Made by a program: the position numbers and the translations under genes. A stretch of 64,000 nt of DNA from Phoronis australis (Eukaryota > Phoronida > Phoronidae): positions 225,585 to 289,584 of the forward strand of contig NMRA01000058.1 of NCBI GenBank assembly GCA_002633005.1, in the 5' to 3' direction. Under the pieces are notes generated by a model that saw nothing but the letters and a program-made list of their open reading frames with translations, was not told the origin of the DNA and searched no databases. Of the stretch, positions 35,101-44,100 are shown in pieces; the stretch's first letter is position 1, and each line of letters begins with the position of its first letter.

Positions 35101-38100
35101 TTTCATGGTGCAACTACACTAGAAATTTCTTTTATTAATCTAGAAAATATACCTTAAATGGCAGAAGTTTTTGGAAGCTGATGTTGACTGGTTCCTCCTT
35201 CATTGTGACCCTGTGAAGTAGTGGGGGTCAAGATGATGTCATAAACCCTGGAAAGTTTAAACGTGTCATTATCTCTGTTCAGAACCTTGGACTCTTCTAA
35301 TGTGGATGGATTCCTTGTGCATGAATGTTTTAACCTAAACAACATTCAAGCATGAATGGACTCACCATAGACAGCCCAAGAGCTATTATCTCTGTGGTGA
35401 AGGATGTTACAGTTATGTCTCCTATCAGTTGCCAGCAGTCACTGGTACGGTGCGCGGCTTTAGACGCTCCGCGGCTGAGCTTAAGATCTTTTATAGGCCT
35501 AACTATCCCCAATTCCCGTACCAGGATGAATTTCAAAAATATGCTGACTTGTTTATGTCAGATGTGATGTGTGATGTCTATGTTCAAAGTGTACTTTGTG
35601 ACTGTAGAGTCGTCAAAATTTACCCATTCCCATGATGACGATTTAACACAGCATGTGTAATGACATGCTGTTTTATAATATATTGGTGAAACTGGTAGAA
35701 GTTTTGGTTATAGAATGGCTGAACATAATAAGGATGTTGAGGACATTACCAGGTATAGAGATTTCACCAGGTAGGAAAGGAATGCCTCTTTCAATGAATT
35801 GAACAAATCAGCTATCACTGATCGTGTAAGAAAAAACAATCATGTGATTGACAGGGAACATTAGATCATGATGGCACATTTAAACTTTCCTGTGTTTATG
35901 ACATCTTCGTGACTCCCAACTACTTCACAGGGTCACTCTGAGGAAGGAAGCAGTCAACATCGGCTTTCAAAAACTTCTGCCATTTAAGGTAAATTCTGGA
36001 TTATTAGTCAATAGGCAAGTCTATAGTTGGTCACTTCATGTGACCTGTAATCTGAAAAGATCTCTGTCCTGACTGGGGCTTGAACATGGGACTTTCTGCT
36101 ATGTATACAAAGGCTCTTAAAGTCCCCGGAGCTATGGAGTTTGCAGTCGATCACAGAAATCTAGTTAGACTTAATAGAAAGCATCTTACCCAAACTTGGG
36201 AGTGCATGTCAGCGCCAGTATTACCGTAAACGTTCAGGTTAACGCCTATTGTCACTTAAACGCCCATCCCCTACTTTAGGTGGATTTTCGATTTAACCGC
36301 CCACTGCTCGGTTAAGTGCCCCCCTTTTGATTACGCGCTCAGTGCTAAGGAAATGCGCGATTACCCATTTTTAGATAAAAATCGATGATAACAAAGAATG
36401 CAACGACAGCATCGAAGATGATGGTTTGGCAATGTGAATTATAATAAAAGTAACAAATTATTATCCCGGGTCATGGATTTGCTTCAAAACGTAATACCTT
36501 GAACGCTTTGTCACTTTATTTTCCTCCTATATTCGCAAAACTAAGAACCCCGCCGGGTGCCGTCTGCCGCGCTAAGTTTCCGCCTGCAGCGCTCTGGATA
36601 AAACATATATTCGAAAAAATAAAGCCAAAGGAACGTGACACTGATCTTGCCAACACTCCTAATTCGCTGTAGGTGGGAAGCTCTCGGATTTTGAAGAATT
36701 GCCTTAACTTTGTGAATATTGTTTCTACCTGCCTTTTTAGCGATCTCCCGAATAATTTTGTTTCTTCACTGGCTAGTTTCAACCGGAAAAAAATCCTTCC
36801 CATTCGAGTTTGAAATATCTACGACGTAGGCTGACTGAAAATTGACCTATCGCCAGGATTTTGAGTGACGGCTTAACTGACCATTTGGAACGCAGCATTA
36901 TTGACGCACCTTTTACCCGACAAACAACCCATTGCCGGGTAAAATTTATAAGTGTTTACATTGTTCGGATTGCTTTCCTAACCAAGTGTTGATTATTCAC
37001 CGCTTCGGGCGCTAGTGTTTCAACCGGTGACCATTGCGGCGAATGGCAAAATGGCGGAGTGAACTCTCCTATACTGTACTACACTCCTTGTTTTTACTGT
37101 CATTTGGCGACGTGGCAATGAAGCTTGGAAAAGTGCTACGCGTTCCAACTATGTGTGGGGATTGGGATGAGGTAAGATTAACCGCCCACCCCGGTTGTCT
37201 GTCGTAATAAGTGCCCATGTTTGGTAAACCGCCCACCCGCGATTTCTTGAAATTTCACATTTAAGCGCCCATGTCTGGTTAACCGCCCACTCCCAATTTT
37301 TTTGGGCTTGCCAATTTAACTGCCCAGGGTGTTAACCCGAACGTTTACGGTACTTACTATTTTGAATGTTGACAGAGTTGAATGTATAATGCTCTAGTTT
37401 AGTCTTATCTTCCTTACATTCTTGTTCAGTAAATTATCTTTTTTCATCTAGTGATATTAAAAAAGTCAAAGAGACTCGTAAACACTTTGAAAAGATCAGT
37501 GACGATACGGACAATGCGCTGATCAGAAATGCACAGACCCTAAAAAGTCGGCCAGTAGAGTGCGAAGATGCAAAGAATGGAGTAACTGCCATGAAGTCTT
37601 GGTTCCAGCACACTTCACTGGATTATGTATTTCAGGTAATATATTATTCAGCTATAGACTTTCAGGAACCAAATGGTGAATTGTGACAATGGACTGATGA
37701 CTACTGTCTCCCTCATGCTATAAACACTCCTACTAAACGAGATCTTGTCAAACCCCTCTGATCAGGGAAAACTGTGGGGTTTGGCCAATTGAACTAGACC
37801 ATCTTTATCCACCTTGGCTGTGTCATGCTCAGCTCACGATCGAAGGGATCCCGCCTAGCTGCTCTATTCATCGAGTAGCGAGCAAGGATAATTGGCTTTG
37901 CTCATGCGGATACGATCAGCTGATTACAATCTAGCCTAGATGACTGTACTTTTACGTAGAGCGTTTTACATAGTTTTGAGTGTAATATTTGAAGAGAGGA
38001 GAGAAAAAATGTTGGTACAACTTTGAATTTTTCAAATCGGTCCGGAATAAGAGATTTAGCTACACAGCAACACTCACGATTACTTTCATTCAGCGCGCAC

Positions 38101-41100
38101 GAATACAAAAGTATAGGACCCAAGTTATTTAGATTTTGGAACACATGTATTGCAATATTCAAAATACGTTTATTGTAACTCTTACAAGCTGTAAAACGAC
38201 GTTGTTTAATTTCATTGTGCTCATTCATTGTCATCCATCAAATCGGAAATTTCTGAGATGTGATCTGCGGTGTGCGCGTATGTATACAAAACACGTTATT
38301 GTTATGCTCCTGAACTGCGAACATTAAGAAACTTTAGCATGCCGTTATTATTGACAGGGACACGATAAAACGAATTTGGATTTTGACGATAATCTTGATA
38401 CAGCGAGCTGGCTGACCACTGCGTCAGTGTCTCGGTTAGACCCTGAAATTTCACACAGCCCGGGTATTTCACCTCGTCACCTCGTACCCAACATATAGAT
38501 CGAGCCCAAGACTATTAATGTTTTACTCCATGGTAGAGGTAACTACCGTCGGCCTGTGCACAGAAAATCTGTGAGTTAATCGGCACTCACGTTGCACGTT
38601 GCAGCCGTTTAAGTGAAAAACAATCTAATCAATGCCATTTTCTTGCATAATCCTCCGCCTTTTGTAACAAAAAAGTCTGTCGTCGATCATCCGCATACGC
38701 TCGCTCACTCAGTCTCATACGCAGACGAACTTCAAAACAAACGTCATGTGACAACAACATGTATGTTCATCCAGAGATTTTTCTCGTGTTGTTGGGTATG
38801 ATGTAGCACAGATTTGGACTTAATCGCAATTAATCTGGACTCCACATGAACTTTATAAATTGTAAAACATAAGGAAGATTTCAGGTAATTTGTTGAGTCG
38901 AAACTATATTTTTATTCAAGAATTCAAGTTTTCCTGTCAACGATCGCGATTCAGCGACGTATCAGTCGGCATATTTTCGCCCTGGGATTTCAGCACAATT
39001 TTTTGAAAAATGATCGTAATTTAACAAGGAAGTTTGATAGCAAGGCACCACAAATTTGTAGAAAGACTGTCATAGGCTACAAATACGTCACAGAGTGTAA
39101 ATTTGATCAATCCTAGCTTCCGATTTTATCCGTTTTGGAAACCGAGTTTCAACTGCCTTAGGCTACAATAAGTGTCCCCTCCCTGTGAAATGAATTTTCT
39201 AAGCATTTATTAGAGCCAATACAGTATACAGCTTTCTACCAAGGCTAGGTGGTGCTACCACATTATTCTTTGTTGAATTATTTTACTGGTCTTGGCTAAT
39301 TATCATTTTATGGCCTGGTCATCCATTCAGCCAAAAGGAGTTCCAGAGGTGGCTTATCAGCCAATTATTCATGTATGCTGACTCACAATAGAAGCCTGAT
39401 GAGAGTGAAGGTGGATAAATGGGGGGTTCCTACAGTTTCTTGTGGTAGTGGATGTGTTCATGACATGCTGTACTAAACAGTGGATGCTATTTTAAGAAGT
39501 TGTTGCATATTTTGTACAGCATGGTGAAGTTTCTTCAGTTCAGTACAATATGTGATAGGAAGAAGGAATCTTATTGTGTCGGAATAACAACAGTTGGCAA
39601 ACTTTTGGTAATTTGCAGTTATGGAGGAAGTGCATTAAGAAATTAGAAGCATGTCATTAAGCTAATGTTTTATTGAAATTGAAGAATCAACCAGTAAGGT
39701 TTGATCTCAAGATGCATTTTAAGTTCAGTTGATGAGTAGAATGTCTCAGAATTTTTCTGCTTATTTTGATCTGACCTAAGGAATATGTTTTACTAGTGAG
39801 AAAATAAATGAGACTGCACAGTTCAGTAATCAGTTGCCGCAAACATGTGAACAATCCCTTCGGTGTATGCCTTCACTCTGTAGTACTTTGGTATGGTAAT
39901 GCTACATCTCATCAAATGTACATGTCTGTTTAACTGTACGATGTTTCGCATAATTCACATCTTCCTGTTTCAGATTAATTTGCTGCATTCAAAAAAGAGA
40001 TGTGATGTACTGCATACAGTAAGTTCTACCAAAATATTCAACTCTTCACTTCAGAGCATTTCTGAATGATATCCTGAGAACCTAGTGACTAATTTCAGAA
40101 GTGTTGGATGACAAAGCTCCCGCATCAATCAATTTTCGGGTGGATGCAACTCCTGCAGTGCCCCCTTCGTCCACTTGACCAGTTGTCTGCTTGATAGCTC
40201 ACCAATCCATGGTTTTATTTTGACGAAATTCGACACAAGGTTGTAGGGGGATTGCTATGGCAGTGCATGCCACAGTCTGTGTTTCTCTTGAACCCTCAGG
40301 CTTGGGCTTTGCAGTATTTTTGGGATGAGCATTTTTGTATGACATCTTGAGAACTGATGGGCAGATTTCAATGCAATTTGACGCGATGGTATGTTGTGGG
40401 GCTTTTCAGAAACATCGAGACATTGGCCGAGATTGATGCAGATGGACTCTTTTTATTCTCTCACGCATGCACGTGCACACACACACACACACACACTTAT
40501 ATAGTCGCATATCGTCACTTTCTCTGGGCGTCCAGTTTTTTCATCTGTCTGGTTGTCCACTCAATAACTCAAATACCCCTGGTCGAATGTTGATGAAATT
40601 TGCTCATTTAAGGGTGTAGGGAATCACTAGAACGATTCATGCCACTTTACAGTCTGCCCCACCCCCTTGGGTAGGTGGTCATGGCCTTTCCTGTATTTTC
40701 ATTTCTGGGTTATATCTATAAGAGAACAGGTTGATGGGGATTTCAATGAAACATGACGAAAAATAATTTTGGACCACATAGGACTACTGTAGTGCCTCTT
40801 AGTGGCCATTTTGTGTGGGAGCATTCAGGTGATATCCAGAGAATCAATGGATGGATTACATTGAAACTGTATGCAGAGGTCTATTATGAGATTGCAGCAG
40901 CACCATTTGATTTTCGGCTGGATTCAACTACTGCAGTGCCTCCTGGTGGCCATTTTTGTGAGAGCGTTTCCAGATTACATCTAGAGAACGAATTGGCAGA
41001 TTTCGATGAAACTTAAGTCAAAGGTATGTGATATCAATGCGCCAGCACCATTACATTTTCGGGCGGATCAACTACCATAGTACCTCCCACCTCCTAGTGG

Positions 41101-44100
41101 CTATTTTGTTATTAACAAGGGCTTTTCAAGTGTTGTTTGGCAGAAGAGCATTTCCGGATGATATCTAGCGAACCGATTGGTAGATTTCATTGAAACTTGA
41201 CACACAGGTATATCATTAGGTACTGTTTGATTTTCAGCCAGATTCAACTGCTATAGTGAATCCTAGTGGCTATTTTGTGTGAGAGCGTTTCTGGATGATA
41301 TTTAGTGAGCTGAGAGAATGATTTCAATGAAAGGCAACAGGGGTTTGTGATGAGATTGTGGTGGCACCATTAAATTTTTGGGTGGATTGGACTTCTGTAG
41401 AACCTCCTAGTGGTCATTTTGTTTTCAGCATGGGCGTTTGAAGTGTTGTTTGGGTAAGACTGTTTCCAGATGATGTCTAAAATTCCGATTGACCGATTTC
41501 ATTGAAACTTGACACAGAGGTATATTATGAGATTGCACCGGCATCATTGGATTGACCGGCCATTTTGAGAGTGTTTGCGGATGATATGTAGAGATTTCAG
41601 TTAAAGTTTAAACAGAGTTTTGGGATGACAATGCGGCAACCCCATTAGATTTTCGGGCAGATTTGACTACTGTACCATCTCCTAGTGGTCTTTTTGTTTT
41701 TGACATTGGCTTTTGAAGTGTTATTTGAGGGGAAGAACGTTTCCAGATAATATCTAAAGAACCTATTGACAGATTTCATTGAAACTTGATGCAGTGGTTT
41801 ATTATGAGATTGTGCCGACACCATTTGTTTTTGGGTGGATTTGACTACTACAGTGCCCATTTTGTGTGAAGCGTTTTCAGGTGATATGTAGAGAACGAAA
41901 AAGCGAGTGCAGGTCATATGATGTCATTTGCGGTGCATCAGATGTGCGCAGACCTCATGGTTGGGCCTATTTCCCTAAACACCTGAGCTAAAAACATGAG
42001 CGCCCAGTTATCGATCAACAGGTTCTTCGTGAAGGAAGTTTTCATGTCTGCCTGTCTCATTTAAGAAAACAAACAGAATTCTCCATTTGTTGTCTTGCAG
42101 TATGTGTTAGCATGTAACGGTGCCATTCAGTTGGTTGGTTCGTAGCTTATAAAAAGCTGGGCAAGACTCTACCAGGTATTTAGGGGTTTCAATGTCAGTA
42201 CCACACTCGGGACACACTGGGCTCCCCATATGCCCTGTGATGTGGTGTATGTGTCTGGCTACGTTACCTTGGCCCATCAAAATTTGAATGGCGTGTCTTC
42301 TGCCCAATTTACACAGTTTTGTGATGACAGTGCGGTGGCTCCATTAAAATTCTGCGTAAAAAATGTTATAAGTAATTAATCTTTTCGTTATTAATGATTT
42401 CATAAACAGTGAATTGTTTGGAAACAGCACTTTAAGTCTTAACGTCCTATAGAAAACACATGGGACAGACAGTGTGGTATTCATAAGTTTTGAAGTCTCA
42501 GTTTCTGTCGGTTACCTTTCAAAGTGCACTTTGGTAGGTGTTCTTCTGTCTCGGTTTTCGACCTCTTTAAGTTTTACATTCTCCTTTCCAGATGTTGTCG
42601 TACATGCACGCCCAGAATGCCTACTTCCATCAGGGATACGACCTTTTTGTTGACCTTGAGCCCTACATGAAAACACTGGCTTCACAGGTTAGTGTGATGG
42701 GAATGTACCATGTATGCCTGTCTCAGCATACTTTTTTCAGTAAACTTATCGTACTTTATCTAATGATATCAACTTGAATTTTAATTCATTTTTATGCCCT
42801 TGGATATACGTAATGTGGGTGCGTATTGTCGTCATCTCTGTCTCATCATCTACTTGTTCCCATTAAGGAGAGTACAACTGTGTTTTAGTTTTGGAATGAA
42901 TGTGATAGTTAAGTTTAAAAAGATCTGTTCCAATGAGGGCTCGAACCCAGGACTTCCTGCTCACCATGTAAACGCTCTAGTCCACTGAGCCATCGAGACC
43001 ATCAGTTAATTACAGAAATCCAAACAGACTTAAAGACCTAGTAGCACATGATTTTAGTTAATTAGATCATGCTATAACAAAGCCATCAGTACCTACAGGT
43101 TAATCTACAAAATCTGCAGGCTAAAAATTCCTAAAAATCTTCACTTGTCATGAATTGGAGGTGACTGATACTCCACCATTTTAGATTTGCTGCTAAGTCG
43201 AAACTGAGATTCATTAGGGAATGATTGAATAACAAGGCCGACTATTTGACTGATCTAAGCATCTTTTACTGGTACTGATTAATTCTCGTAAACAGTGTAA
43301 ACATAACAAGGAACATGCAATATTAAAGTAATTAAGTAAAATTCCTATACAGTTTGAATGTTATGACAATTAAACTTGCGAAAATATTAACAATAAATTC
43401 AGACAGGTAACAGGGGCAGATCCAGGATTTTGATTTGGGGGGGGCAGGACAAAGTATTGGTCAGGAATTTCCCCGTCAAACATTTGCACTCCGGAACTGC
43501 CAAATAGAAATGGGAGAATTTTGGGGGGGGCGTGGCCCCCTTCGACCCCTCTACATCCGCCACTGGGTAAATAAATCTAAGATACTGGTGGTCTCTGGCA
43601 TGTTCTTGTTAGGTAGCTGACTGCCAACAATCAACAGAATACCAACTGGTGATGAAACAACTTCAGAAAGAAAACTTGGCATGGTTCTGAATTCTTAAAT
43701 ATGATTAGTATTAATGAGTTTAAAGTAAAAAGAATTCTCATTCAGCCTGAAGTATTCATATAAGCTATTACCCGGCGGAGTCCAACCACCTGGTCTGCGC
43801 CAACACCTGTGCTTCACGGCGCAGGATGAACATTGTAATTAGGTCCGTGGGCCTTGAATAACTGAAATGCATGTGACAAAAGATCAAAAAAGCTCTGCAT
43901 CATGCTCCGAACACTATAATATTTTCCCATCGCTGACATTCAGCTCATAGACTGGGGTTCACTACACTCCTCCCCTTTTGAGTTATTCAATGGTGGAATT
44001 TTAATTTTTAGACAATGTAGGTGTCTATTGTAAATTTTTGTCATGTCTCAAAATATGTTTTGTCTCATAATTGAATATTAAAGTCAATTTAGCAAGTGAT

